Positions 1 to 8,202 of a DNA stretch of 64,000 nucleotides are shown here, piece by piece. Positions within the stretch are counted from its first letter, which is position 1. Every line of letters starts with the position of its first letter. This stretch comes from Pseudomonas sp. Q11 (GTDB lineage: Bacteria > Pseudomonadota > Gammaproteobacteria > Pseudomonadales > Pseudomonadaceae), in the NCBI RefSeq assembly GCF_024494355.1, contig NZ_JAKNQY010000030.1, positions 1 through 64,000 on the forward strand. The letters run 5' to 3'. The notes below the pieces were generated by a model. It saw only the letters and a list, made by a program, of their open reading frames with translations. It searched no databases and was not told the origin of the DNA. A program made the position numbers and the translations under genes.

Positions 1-68
1 GCGGTCTGACATTCAGCATTGATGCAAGCTGACCCGGCGCCATCGCGAGCAAGCTCGGCTCCCACAGT
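1..68. repeat. REP-associated repeat fragment
   Basis: This is a truncated copy of the roughly 135-bp unit repeated in tandem at 27711-28076. It shares the blocks CATTCAGCAT, GCAAGCTGACC and ATCGCGAGCAAGCT with that unit. The right end is one arm of the REP hairpin. No gene is visible before the rne terminator. Confidence 0.75.
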
Positions 69-137
69 GGATCTTCAGTGGATATAAGTCTTGTGCCCGG
101 CCGCAGCTCCCACAGGGGGTGTGTAACTTGAGGGTAT

Positions 138-175
138 AAAAAAGCCCCGCCAAGCATGACCAGGCGGGGCTTTTT
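138..175 (-). terminator. rho-independent terminator of rne
   Basis: A GC-rich stem (AAGCCCCGCC paired with GGCGGGGCTT, short loop) is flanked by six A on the left and five T on the right, so it can work in both directions. It lies 15 bp past the rne stop codon. On the minus strand the U tract is the complement of 138-143. Confidence 0.85.
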
Positions 176-189
176 ACTGGGCGGTGGAA

Positions 190-3100
190 TCAGGCGTGAG
201 GTTTAGGCTCGTGCTCTTTTTCCAGGGCTTCAGTGTGGCGAGGTGCGACTTCTTCAGCGGAGTGCTGAGGTTCATCGATCGCCGGAGCCGATTCAACGGT
301 AGCTGGTTCATCTGTGGTTTCAGCGGCCGGGGCAGGGGCTGCCTCGACTGCTTCCTCCACGGGTGCCGGTTCGGCGGCAGGCGCTTGAGCAGCGGCAGCG
401 GCGGCCTGTTCGGCTTCCTTCTGCAGGCGCTCGGCTTCACGCTTGCGGCGACGCACTTCACGTGGGTCGTTCGGCGCGCGGCCGTTCGCGGTCAGGGCGC
501 TGGCAGGTGCAGGCTCATCCACCGGTGCAGGTGCTTCGGCGGCCACAGGCGCCTCGACCACTGGAGCCGACTCGATCACTTCTGGTTCGGCTGCTTTCAC
601 CGGTTCTGGTGTCGGCTCTGCCTCAACGACGGGTGTCGGTGCGGTTGGCTCGGCGTGCCAGTTGAACGCGGTCTGCTCTTCGCGCACCGGCTCCGGTGCT
701 TGTTCCTCGGCCGCCGTCTCGACCACAGGGTCAGCGACAACAACGGGTTGCTCGACGACCGGAGCAGGCTCGGCCTCGGCTTGAGGTTCGGCTTCACGAA
801 CCGGTGCAACTTCCACTTCTGGCGAAGCAGTCATTTCAACCGGGGTAGTGGCTTCGACCACAGGTGCTTCAACCGGCGTGTTTTCCACCGCAGTGGTGGC
901 ACGTTCGGCCTGTTCGTGAGCCTCGGCTTCGGCGGGAGCGCTGATCGAGCTGCTGGCAACCGCAGCGGTGACGGCCAGGCCGGCGGCCAGGTCGGCAGCG
1001 CTTGGCGCTTCGGCGTTCTCGGTGGATTCGGATGCTTCCGACCCTTCGATCACATTGCCGTTGGCGTCGCGTTGACGCTCACGACGGTTGCTGCGACGAC
1101 GCTGGCCACGGGAGCGGCGGCGTGGACGATCGCCTTCGGCATTGTCCTGACCGTCTTCCTGCAGTTGCTCTTCGCTGTTCAGTACTTCGTCTTCGCTGGC
1201 AGCGGCGGCCTGCTCGGCGCGTGGCTGACGCTCTTCACGTGGTGGACGCGGTGCGCGCTCTTCGCGAGGTTGACGGGCCGGACGCTCTTCAGCGGTGGCG
1301 GCGGCAACGGCGGGGGCGGCATCCAGCGGTTCGCGCAGTTCACGAACACGTTCTTCACGCTCGCCACGTGGCTTGCGATCTTCACGAGGTGCGCGAGGCT
1401 GGCGTTCTTCACGCGGTGGACGCGCTGCGCGCTCTTCGCGGGCTACGGCTGGCGCTTCCTCACGGGCTTCGCGCGGCTGGCGTTCTTCACGTGGCTCACG
1501 TGGCGCGCGCTCTTCACGCGGTGCGCGTTCTTCGCGTGGCTTGCGCTCTTCGTCACGACGGCCGTTGCGGTTGCGGGTCTGTTGACGACCGTTGCGGCGC
1601 TCTTCGTTGCGGGCAGGGCGCTCGGTAGCAGCTGGCTTGCTGACAACGGTCGGCGCGGCCGGCTCTTCCTTGGTGGCGAACAGGCTGACCAGGGACTTCA
1701 CCAGGCCTTTGAACAGGCTTGGTTCCGGCGCGGTGACAGGTGCCGGTGCCGGCGCGGCTGCTTCGGTCGGAACCGGTGCGTTGGCGCGGGCTGGAGCAGT
1801 CTTGACCGCGGCTTCCTGGCGAACCAGGGTGCGAGTGGCGGCAGCCGGCTGGACTTCTTCCACTTCGGCAGCGGCAGCAGCGATTTCGTAGCTGGTCTGA
1901 TTGGTGTGGGCTTCCGGGCTGTCATCACGCAGACGCTGCACTTCGAAGTGTGGCGTCTCAAGGTGATCGTTCGGCAGGATGACGATGCGGGCACGGGTGC
2001 GCAGTTCGATCTTGGTGATCGAGTTGCGTTTTTCGTTAAGCAGGAACGCAGCCACCGGGATCGGCACCTGGGCACGCACTTCGGCGGTGCGGTCTTTCAG
2101 CGCTTCTTCTTCGATCAGGCGCAGGATCGCCAGGGACAGCGACTCGACGTCACGGATGATACCGGTGCCGTTGCAACGCGGGCAGACGATGCCGCTGCTC
2201 TCGCCCAGGGAAGGACGCAGGCGCTGACGGGACATTTCCAGCAGGCCAAAGCGCGAGATGCGACCGACCTGTACGCGAGCACGGTCGGCTTCCAGGCACT
2301 CACGGACCTTTTCTTCCACGGCGCGTTGGTTCTTGGCCGGGGTCATGTCGATGAAGTCGATGACGATCAGGCCGCCGATGTCGCGCAGGCGCAACTGACG
2401 GGCGATTTCTTCGGCGGCTTCAAGGTTGGTCTGCAGGGCGGTTTCTTCGATGTCGCTGCCTTTGGTGGCGCGCGCCGAGTTGATGTCGATGGACACCAGG
2501 GCTTCGGTCGGATCGATGACGATGGAGCCGCCAGATGGCAGTTCGACGACGCGCTGGAACGCAGTCTCGATCTGGCTTTCGATCTGGAAACGGTTGAACA
2601 GCGGAACGCTGTCTTCATAGAGCTTGATCTTGCTGGCGTACTGCGGCATCACCTGGCGAATGAAGGTCAGGGCTTCGTCCTGGGCTTCAACGCTGTCGAT
2701 CAGCACTTCACCGATGTCCTGGCGCAGGTAATCGCGGATCGCGCGGATGATCACGTTGCTTTCCTGGTAGATCAGGAACGGCGCGGAGCGATCCAGCGAG
2801 GCTTCCTTGATGGCGGTCCACAGTTGCAGCAGGTAATCGAGGTCCCACTGCATTTCTTCGCTGCTGCGGCCCAGGCCGGCAGTGCGAACGATCAGGCCCA
2901 TGTCGGCCGGGGCAACCAGGCCGTTGAGGGCCTCGCGCAGTTCATTGCGCTCTTCGCCTTCGATGCGGCGGGAGATGCCGCCGGCGCGAGGGTTGTTCGG
3001 CATCAGGACCAGATAACGGCCAGCCAGGCTGATGAAGGTGGTCAGGGCCGCGCCCTTGTTGCCACGTTCTTCTTTTTCGACCTGAACGATGACTTCCTGG

Positions 3101-3384
3101 CCTTCGCTCAGGACGTCCTTGATGTTGACGCGGCCTTCTGGGGCCTTCTTGAAGTATTCGCGGGAGATTTCTTTGAGGGGCAGGAAGCCGTGGCGCTCGG
3201 AGCCGAAATCGACAAAGGCAGCCTCAAGGCTTGGTTCGATGCGAGTAATCCGGCCTTTATAGATGTTGGCCTTCTTCTGCTCGCGTGCACCGGATTCGAT
3301 ATCCAGGTCGTAGAGGCGCTGGCCGTCTACCAGTGCAACACGCAACTCTTCGGGTTGAGTTGCGTTAATCAGCATTCTTTTCAT
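190..3384 (-). CDS. rne: ribonuclease E
   Basis: RNase E, the endonuclease that starts mRNA decay and matures rRNA and tRNA, and the scaffold of the degradosome. I place the start at the MKRMLINATQ methionine (3384), giving 1064 aa; the open frame runs 16 codons further upstream but those lack family similarity. The order is S1 RNA-binding domain (about residues 35-120), the RNase H/DNase I-like catalytic part with the metal Asp motifs SIDINSA and VIDFIDM, the zinc-link CPRC near residue 405, then a disordered C-terminal half. That half holds many PREER-type arginine-rich repeats and Ala/Pro/Glu-rich stretches. It is a single-gene unit with a long leader and its own terminator. Confidence 0.97.
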   Translation of the reverse strand: MKRMLINATQPEELRVALVDGQRLYDLDIESGAREQKKANIYKGRITRIEPSLEAAFVDFGSERHGFLPLKEISREYFKKAPEGRVNIKDVLSEGQEVIVQVEKEERGNKGAALTTFISLAGRYLVLMPNNPRAGGISRRIEGEERNELREALNGLVAPADMGLIVRTAGLGRSSEEMQWDLDYLLQLWTAIKEASLDRSAPFLIYQESNVIIRAIRDYLRQDIGEVLIDSVEAQDEALTFIRQVMPQYASKIKLYEDSVPLFNRFQIESQIETAFQRVVELPSGGSIVIDPTEALVSIDINSARATKGSDIEETALQTNLEAAEEIARQLRLRDIGGLIVIDFIDMTPAKNQRAVEEKVRECLEADRARVQVGRISRFGLLEMSRQRLRPSLGESSGIVCPRCNGTGIIRDVESLSLAILRLIEEEALKDRTAEVRAQVPIPVAAFLLNEKRNSITKIELRTRARIVILPNDHLETPHFEVQRLRDDSPEAHTNQTSYEIAAAAAEVEEVQPAAATRTLVRQEAAVKTAPARANAPVPTEAAAPAPAPVTAPEPSLFKGLVKSLVSLFATKEEPAAPTVVSKPAATERPARNEERRNGRQQTRNRNGRRDEERKPREERAPREERAPREPREERQPREAREEAPAVAREERAARPPREERQPRAPREDRKPRGEREERVRELREPLDAAPAVAAATAEERPARQPREERAPRPPREERQPRAEQAAAASEDEVLNSEEQLQEDGQDNAEGDRPRRRSRGQRRRSNRRERQRDANGNVIEGSEASESTENAEAPSAADLAAGLAVTAAVASSSISAPAEAEAHEQAERATTAVENTPVEAPVVEATTPVEMTASPEVEVAPVREAEPQAEAEPAPVVEQPVVVADPVVETAAEEQAPEPVREEQTAFNWHAEPTAPTPVVEAEPTPEPVKAAEPEVIESAPVVEAPVAAEAPAPVDEPAPASALTANGRAPNDPREVRRRKREAERLQKEAEQAAAAAAQAPAAEPAPVEEAVEAAPAPAAETTDEPATVESAPAIDEPQHSAEEVAPRHTEALEKEHEPKPHA

Positions 3385-4018
3385 GTAGTACCGTCGGTTT
3401 CCGGGCTGCCGGAAACGGCGTTCGGCACACACGACTTCTCACGGTCGGTGTCAGGTGCGTCATGGAAGTGGCCGGGCCATTCCAGTGTCCAGCGAGTTCG
3501 ACCCAATGATGGCGAAGTCGCGACGGACGCGTCCTGCTTGCTGGCTGTTCAAGCACTCAGTCAGGAGGAGGAATCAACCGGCGCCTGTGGACGAGATGAA
3601 GCGTCTAAATATAAGCCTAGTGCTACACAGTCCGACGGTTGTACATCTCCACCCTACACGTATCCCTGATAATCGGGTGCTGCCGCGCGCAGAATCCGCA
3701 GCGGGTTGGCATTTACCGTGAGCTCCGAAAGGGGAGGTCACGCATCATGGCTAATTTAGGCGTTGTTTCCGAAGCTCTCGCTCGGGGTCGTTAGCGGGTG
3801 ACTGCACTTTGTGAACTGGCCGTGAATGTGGCGTGCAAGGCGAGTCAAAACTCTGCTTTGCCGCGTATTTCAGGCCTCATGTCACCTGCGCTCGTTGCAC
3901 CTGCGAACTCTGCCGTTATCTAGCAAAAGCCCCGTAGGACGGCCTCTCGTCCTCGTGAATTGCGTTGGTCAGGGCCGGTTTTTGACCGTTAGTCCGCTGT
4001 CCAGCCGCTTTTGGCGGC
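3385..4018 (-). promoter_or_regulatory. long 5' leader of rne
   Basis: About 630 nt without a credible gene separate the predicted rne start site from the rne ATG. In gammaproteobacteria the rne leader is a structured substrate through which RNase E lowers its own expression, and a Pseudomonas leader motif (rne-II) has been described. Visible elements include a GGACG/CGTCC hairpin near 3937-3952, a GGTCA/TGACC hairpin near 3970-3988, and an AU-rich single-stranded candidate site ATATTTAGA near 3605-3615 (minus-strand sense). The role is assigned by position and family knowledge, not by a structure calculation. Confidence 0.6.
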
Positions 4019-4025
4019 GTTCGCG

Positions 4026-4054
4026 ACTATAGCAGCAATGATTAAGTGCTTCAA
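4026..4054 (-). promoter_or_regulatory. sigma-70 promoter of rne
   Basis: On the minus strand TTGAAG (4054-4049) is separated by 17 bp from TATAGT (4031-4026). This predicts a start near 4018. The spacing is ideal and both hexamers are close to consensus. It is back to back with the rluC promoter. Confidence 0.7.
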
Positions 4055-4067
4055 TTCCATAAAAAAT

Positions 4068-4076
4068 TGTTATCAT
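4068..4076 (+). promoter_or_regulatory. extended -10 promoter of rluC
   Basis: TGT-TATCAT forms an extended -10 element ending 7 bp before the rluC ATG, with no clear -35. The predicted start falls at or within a base of the ATG. No Shine-Dalgarno sequence lies between, so the message may be leaderless. Confidence 0.4.
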
Positions 4077-4083
4077 CGCCGCC

Positions 4084-5040
4084 ATGACGACTACTGCCCC
4101 TTCGACCCCTGGCGTTCAACTGCTCGAGGTCTCGCCGGAATATGCCGGCCAACGAATCGATAACTTCCTTCTAGCCCGACTCAAAGGCGTGCCCAAGACC
4201 TTGATCTATCGCATTTTGCGCAAGGGTGAAGTGCGGGTGAACAAAGGTCGGATCAAGCCCGAATACAAGCTTCAGGCGGGCGATATCGTGCGCGTGCCGC
4301 CGGTTCGCGTGCCCGAGCGCGATGAGCCTGTGCCCCTGGCCCAAGGGCTGTTGCAGCGCCTGGAAGCCTCGATCGTCTTCGAAGACAAAGCGCTGATCGT
4401 GCTCAACAAGCCTGCGGGCATTGCGGTTCACGGCGGCAGCGGCCTGAATTTCGGCGTGATCGAGGCCTTTCGTCAGTTGCGTCCCGACACCAAGGAGCTG
4501 GAACTGGTCCATCGCCTGGATCGCGACACCTCCGGCCTGCTGATGATCGCCAAGAAGCGCAGCATGTTGCGGCACTTGCATGAGCAACTGCGCGGCGATG
4601 GCGTCGACAAGCGCTACATGGCGCTGGTGCGCGGGCGCTGGGAGACATCCATCAAACAAGTCCGCGCGCCGTTGCTCAAGAGCAACCTGCGTTCCGGCGA
4701 GCGCATGGTGGAAGTCAACGAAGAAGGCAAGGAAGCGCTAACGGTGTTCAAGGTGCTGCGCCGCTTCGGCGATTTCGCCACCATGGTCGAGGCCAAGCCG
4801 GTGACTGGCCGCACCCACCAGATTCGCGTCCATACCCTGCATGCCGGGCATTGCATCGCCGGAGACAGCAAGTACGGTGACGACGATTTCAGCAGGGAAA
4901 TCCGCGAGTTGGGTGGCAAGCGCCTGTTTCTCCATGCCTACATGCTGACCGTGCCGTTGCCCGATGGTGGCGAGCTGAAATTGCAGGCCCCGGTGGATGA
5001 AATGTGGGCCAAGACCGTGGAGCGGTTGAGTGCATCCTGA
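4084..5040 (+). CDS. rluC: 23S rRNA pseudouridine(955/2504/2580) synthase RluC
   Basis: RluC isomerises three uridines of 23S rRNA to pseudouridine. The 318-aa protein has an N-terminal S4 RNA-binding domain (about residues 20-80) and an RluA-type catalytic domain. The signature HRLDRDTSG gives catalytic Asp146. Length and architecture are normal. It is divergent from rne, an arrangement conserved in Pseudomonas and many gammaproteobacteria. The 3' end overlaps the downstream HAD phosphatase gene by 11 bp, so the two are probably translationally coupled. No Shine-Dalgarno is visible before the ATG. Confidence 0.95.
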   Translation: MTTTAPSTPGVQLLEVSPEYAGQRIDNFLLARLKGVPKTLIYRILRKGEVRVNKGRIKPEYKLQAGDIVRVPPVRVPERDEPVPLAQGLLQRLEASIVFEDKALIVLNKPAGIAVHGGSGLNFGVIEAFRQLRPDTKELELVHRLDRDTSGLLMIAKKRSMLRHLHEQLRGDGVDKRYMALVRGRWETSIKQVRAPLLKSNLRSGERMVEVNEEGKEALTVFKVLRRFGDFATMVEAKPVTGRTHQIRVHTLHAGHCIAGDSKYGDDDFSREIRELGGKRLFLHAYMLTVPLPDGGELKLQAPVDEMWAKTVERLSAS

Positions 5041-5692
5041 GTACAAGCTACTGATCTTCGATTGGGATGGCACTCTGGCGAACTCCATCGGTCGGATTGT
5101 GGAGGCAATGCATGTCGCCTCCGACCGGGCGGGGTTTGCCAGGTGTGATGATTTTGCCGTGAAAGGCATCATCGGCCTCGGCTTGCCGGAAGCGATTCGT
5201 AGCCTGTACCCGGAGATTGGCGACGATGAGCTGCTGGTTTTCCGTCAGTATTACGCCGACCACTACATTGCCTTGGAGGCCGAGCCTTCGCCGTTGTTTG
5301 ACGGTGTGGTAGACACACTTGAGTCCCTGCGGGGTGAGGGGTATCGCCTGGCTGTCGCCACCGGCAAGGCCAGGCGTGGGCTGGATCGGGTATTGAAGTC
5401 CCATGGCTGGGAGGATTATTTCGATATCACCCGCGCCGCGGACGAGACCGCGAGCAAGCCGCATCCGTTGATGCTCGAACAGATCCTGGCCCACTGCGAC
5501 ATGCGGCCGGAACAGGCGTTGATGGTGGGCGATTCTTCGTTCGACCTGCAGATGGCGCGCAACGCCAGCATGGGATCGGTTGCTGTCAGTTACGGCGCGC
5601 AGACGATCGAGGCGCTGCGAGCATTCGAGCCGCGGCTGGCGATCGACCATTTTCCTGAATTGCACGCCTGGCTGAGCCAGCGGGCCAATTAA
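5030..5692 (+). CDS. HAD-IA family hydrolase (phosphoglycolate phosphatase-like)
   Basis: A 220-aa haloacid-dehalogenase-type phosphatase. Motif I is DWDGT (Asp11 nucleophile, Asp13), motif III Lys143 (SKPHPLM), motif IV MVGDSSFD (Asp168). The helical cap after motif I matches the Gph/PGP class, which hydrolyses small phosphomonoesters. The exact substrate cannot be read from sequence. The ATG lies inside the end of rluC and sppA follows 21 bp later, so it is the middle gene of an rluC-HAD-sppA operon. Confidence 0.88.
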   Translation: MHPEYKLLIFDWDGTLANSIGRIVEAMHVASDRAGFARCDDFAVKGIIGLGLPEAIRSLYPEIGDDELLVFRQYYADHYIALEAEPSPLFDGVVDTLESLRGEGYRLAVATGKARRGLDRVLKSHGWEDYFDITRAADETASKPHPLMLEQILAHCDMRPEQALMVGDSSFDLQMARNASMGSVAVSYGAQTIEALRAFEPRLAIDHFPELHAWLSQRAN

Positions 5693-5713
5693 GTTTTTGC
5701 TGGGGATACAGGC

Positions 5714-6703
5714 ATGACCGACGAATGGAAAGCACCGGCCAAGGCGAGCGCCGAGAGCGGTGACGATAAAAGCTGGAAGCTGTTGGAAAAGACCATGCTG
5801 GCCGGCGTGCAGGAGCAGCGTCGATCCCGCCGCTGGGGCATTTTCTTCAAGCTGCTGACGTTTGTTTATCTCTTTGTTGCGTTATTGCTGTTCACGCCAC
5901 TGATGGATCTGGAAAAAAGTGCCGGGCGAGGTTCGGCATACACCGCGTTGATCGACATCGAAGGCATGATCGCCCATAAAGAGCCTGCCAGTGCGGACAA
6001 TATCGTCGGTAGCTTGCGGGCTGCTTTCGAGGATCCCAAGGTCAAGGGCGTGGTGTTGCGCATCAACAGCCCGGGAGGCAGCCCGGTGCAGTCGGGGTAT
6101 GTCTATGACGAGATCGTTCGGTTGCGCGCATTGCACCCGAACACCAAGGTCTACGCAGTCATTTCCGATCTGGGTGCTTCCGGTGCTTACTACATTGCCA
6201 GCGCGGCCGATCAGATCTATGCCGACAAAGCGAGCCTGGTGGGCTCCATTGGCGTGACGGCGGCCGGCTATGGTTTTGTCGGGACGATGGAAAAACTGGG
6301 CGTGGAGCGCCGGGTGTACACCTCTGGCGAGCACAAGTCGTTCCTTGATCCGTTCCAGCCGCAAAAGCCTGAAGAAACCGCGTTTTGGCAGGGCGTGCTC
6401 GATACGACTCACAAGCAATTCATCGCCAGCGTCAAGAAGGGGCGTGGTGAGCGCCTCAAAGACAAAGAGCATCCCGAGTTGTTCTCTGGTCTGGTTTGGT
6501 CTGGGGAGCAGGCCTTGCCGCTGGGTTTGATCGATGGCCTGGGCAGCGCCAGTTCGGTGGCGCGGGATGTGATCGGCGAAAAGGAGCTGGTGGACTTCAC
6601 CATCGAGGAGTCGCCGTTTGATCGCTTCTCGAAGAAGCTGGGGGCGAGCATTGCCGAGCACCTGGCGATGTGGATGGGGTTCCAGGGGCCGACGTTGCGC
6701 TAG
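5714..6703 (+). CDS. sppA: signal peptide peptidase SppA (S49 family), short form
   Basis: A 329-aa inner-membrane serine protease that degrades cleaved signal peptides on the periplasmic side. A cytoplasmic N-terminus is followed by one membrane helix (about residues 43-61). The catalytic dyad of the single-domain S49 family is visible: Ser156 in GASGAYY and Lys208 in GEHKSF. The protein is about half the length of E. coli SppA, as usual for Pseudomonas. It is last in the rluC operon and converges on maf across a REP hairpin. Confidence 0.9.
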   Translation: MTDEWKAPAKASAESGDDKSWKLLEKTMLAGVQEQRRSRRWGIFFKLLTFVYLFVALLLFTPLMDLEKSAGRGSAYTALIDIEGMIAHKEPASADNIVGSLRAAFEDPKVKGVVLRINSPGGSPVQSGYVYDEIVRLRALHPNTKVYAVISDLGASGAYYIASAADQIYADKASLVGSIGVTAAGYGFVGTMEKLGVERRVYTSGEHKSFLDPFQPQKPEETAFWQGVLDTTHKQFIASVKKGRGERLKDKEHPELFSGLVWSGEQALPLGLIDGLGSASSVARDVIGEKELVDFTIEESPFDRFSKKLGASIAEHLAMWMGFQGPTLR

Positions 6704-6730
6704 TTCGTTGGTTTGCGGCTAGAGGGCTTT

Positions 6731-6761
6731 ATTTGTGGGGGCAGGGCTTGCTCCCACAAAT
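6731..6761. repeat. REP-like hairpin between sppA and maf
   Basis: An imperfect palindrome (ATTTGTGGGGGCA, then TGCTCCCACAAAT) sits between two convergent genes. It is a member of the same GTGGGAGC / GCTCCCAC family found elsewhere in the window. It may protect or end transcripts from both sides. Confidence 0.7.
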
Positions 6762-6791
6762 AAATGCCCTCGCTACAAGTTGTCTGTTGGC

Positions 6792-7370
6792 TCAGGGAAC
6801 CTGCACACCCTCTGCCAGCAACATATCCACAAGACGAATCAGCGGCAGGCCGATCAGGCTGGTGGCGTCCGGGCCTTCTGTGCTTTGGAACAGGCTCACG
6901 CCAAGCCCTTCGGCCTTGAAGCTGCCTGCGCAGTCATAAGGTTGCTCGGCCAGCAGGTAGCGTTCGACGCGTGCCGGGTCCAGCGTACGCATGTGGACGG
7001 TAAACGGAACGCAATCGACCTGACAGGTGCCGGTTTGGCTGTTGAGTAGCGCCAGACCGGTCAGAAAGGTAACCCTGGCGCCGCTGGCGGCCAGCAGTTG
7101 TTCGCGAGCGTTCTCGAAGGTATGGGGCTTGCCCAGAATGCGCTCACCGAGCACGGCCACCTGGTCCGAGCCGATGATCAGGTGCGTCGGGTGGCTGTCC
7201 GCCAGGGCCAAGGCTTTTTCCCGGGCCAGGCGTTTTACCAGGTCCAGTGCTGGCTCGCCAGGGCGATGGCTTTCGTCGATGTCCGGCGAGCTGCAGACGA
7301 ACGGCAGTCCCAGACGGGCAAGCAATTGCCGGCGATACGCTGAGCTTGAGGCGAGTAATAAAGGCAGCAT
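6792..7370 (-). CDS. maf: Maf/YceF-type nucleoside triphosphate pyrophosphatase
   Basis: A 192-aa Maf-family house-cleaning enzyme that hydrolyses modified or non-canonical NTPs to NMP and pyrophosphate. The N-terminus LLLASSSAYRRQLL is the Maf signature, and the phosphate-binding and metal acidic residues SPDIDES and GSDQVA follow. Location beside yceD-rpmF-plsX points to the YceF subgroup (7-methyl-GTP). I chose the ATG at 7370 because GGAG lies 6 nt before it; the ATG at 7376 directly abuts the GGAG. The open frame extends to 7730 without family similarity. It is divergent from yceD. Confidence 0.9.
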   Translation of the reverse strand: MLPLLLASSSAYRRQLLARLGLPFVCSSPDIDESHRPGEPALDLVKRLAREKALALADSHPTHLIIGSDQVAVLGERILGKPHTFENAREQLLAASGARVTFLTGLALLNSQTGTCQVDCVPFTVHMRTLDPARVERYLLAEQPYDCAGSFKAEGLGVSLFQSTEGPDATSLIGLPLIRLVDMLLAEGVQVP

Positions 7371-7438
7371 GGGCATCTCCAAAAAGCAGGGGCGAATTCT
7401 AGCGAGGCGCGCAAGTGACGGACAGGGCTGAATTTCCT

Positions 7439-7466
7439 TTGACATGGCCGGGTGCATCCCTATAAT
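7439..7466 (+). promoter_or_regulatory. consensus sigma-70 promoter of yceD-rpmF
   Basis: TTGACA (7439-7444), a 16-bp spacer and TATAAT (7461-7466): both hexamers match the consensus exactly. The expected start at about 7473-7474 leaves a leader of only 2-3 nt before the yceD ATG. Confidence 0.8.
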
Positions 7467-7475
7467 GCTGCGCCT

Positions 7476-8003
7476 ATGTTGAATGACCCGATTCCACCTC
7501 ACGTTGACCCGCGCAAATTGGCTGACCGTGGCACCACCCTTCAAGGTGAACTGCTGCTGGCCGATTTGAAGAGACTCTGCGACCCGCTTTCCGACGATGT
7601 CGGTACGGTCCAGGCCAAATTCGTTTTTGAACGAGATGAACGTAAATCTGTGGTAATTCACAGCTTTATCGACACTGAAGTCAAAATGGTTTGCCAGCGT
7701 TGTCTTGAGCTGGTCACCCTGCCGATCCACAGCGAATGCAGTTACGCCGTGGTGAAGGAGGGTGCGAATACCCAGTCGTTACCGAAAGGTTATGACGTGC
7801 TGGAACTGGGCGAAGATCCATTGGATCTGCAGTCACTGATCGAGGAGGAGCTTCTGCTCGCCTTGCCCATTGTGCCTGCTCATCATCCGGAAGAATGCCA
7901 GCAGCCGGCGGGAGCAGATGAGCCCGAACCGAGCGAGGACGAGGTAACGCGGTCCAACCCGTTCAGTGTATTGGCGCAGTTAAAGCGTGACCCAAACGTT
8001 TAG
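7476..8003 (+). CDS. yceD: YceD family protein (DUF177)
   Basis: A 175-aa DUF177/YceD protein, regularly encoded just upstream of rpmF and thought to act in 23S rRNA or large-subunit accumulation. The conserved central segment FVCQRC-like (MVCQRCLELV) and an acidic C-terminal part (EDPLDLQSLIEEELLLALPIVP region) fit the family. The start MLNDPIPPHVDP aligns with the family N-terminus; the frame is open 8 codons further up but those codons overlap the -10 box. No Shine-Dalgarno precedes the ATG. It is co-transcribed with rpmF, 13 bp downstream. Confidence 0.88.
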   Translation: MLNDPIPPHVDPRKLADRGTTLQGELLLADLKRLCDPLSDDVGTVQAKFVFERDERKSVVIHSFIDTEVKMVCQRCLELVTLPIHSECSYAVVKEGANTQSLPKGYDVLELGEDPLDLQSLIEEELLLALPIVPAHHPEECQQPAGADEPEPSEDEVTRSNPFSVLAQLKRDPNV

Positions 8004-8016
8004 GAGTTAATCAATT

Positions 8017-8199
8017 ATGGCTGTTCAGCAGAACAAAAAATCCCGCTCTGCCCGTGACATGCGTCGTTCGCACGACGCTCTCGAGGCTAGCACCCTGTCT
8101 GTAGAAAAAACCACCGGTGAAGTTCACCTGCGTCACCACGTATCGCCAGAAGGCGTATACCGTGGTCGTAAAGTGATCGACAAGGGCGCTGACGAGTAA
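8017..8199 (+). CDS. rpmF: 50S ribosomal protein L32
   Basis: A 60-aa L32 protein of the large subunit, with the basic start [20 protein letters not shown] and the usual length. Like some other Pseudomonas L32 proteins it lacks zinc-binding cysteines. A strong Shine-Dalgarno (AGGAG, 8003-8007) precedes the ATG. It lies between yceD and plsX, the classic arrangement linking ribosome and membrane-lipid synthesis. Confidence 0.97.
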
Positions 8200-8202
8200 T
8201 CC

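Noticed and set aside
184..3669. Very long plus-strand open frame opposite rne
   Set aside because: It is the mirror of the GC-rich rne frame; its translation is low complexity with no family, while the minus strand encodes clear RNase E.
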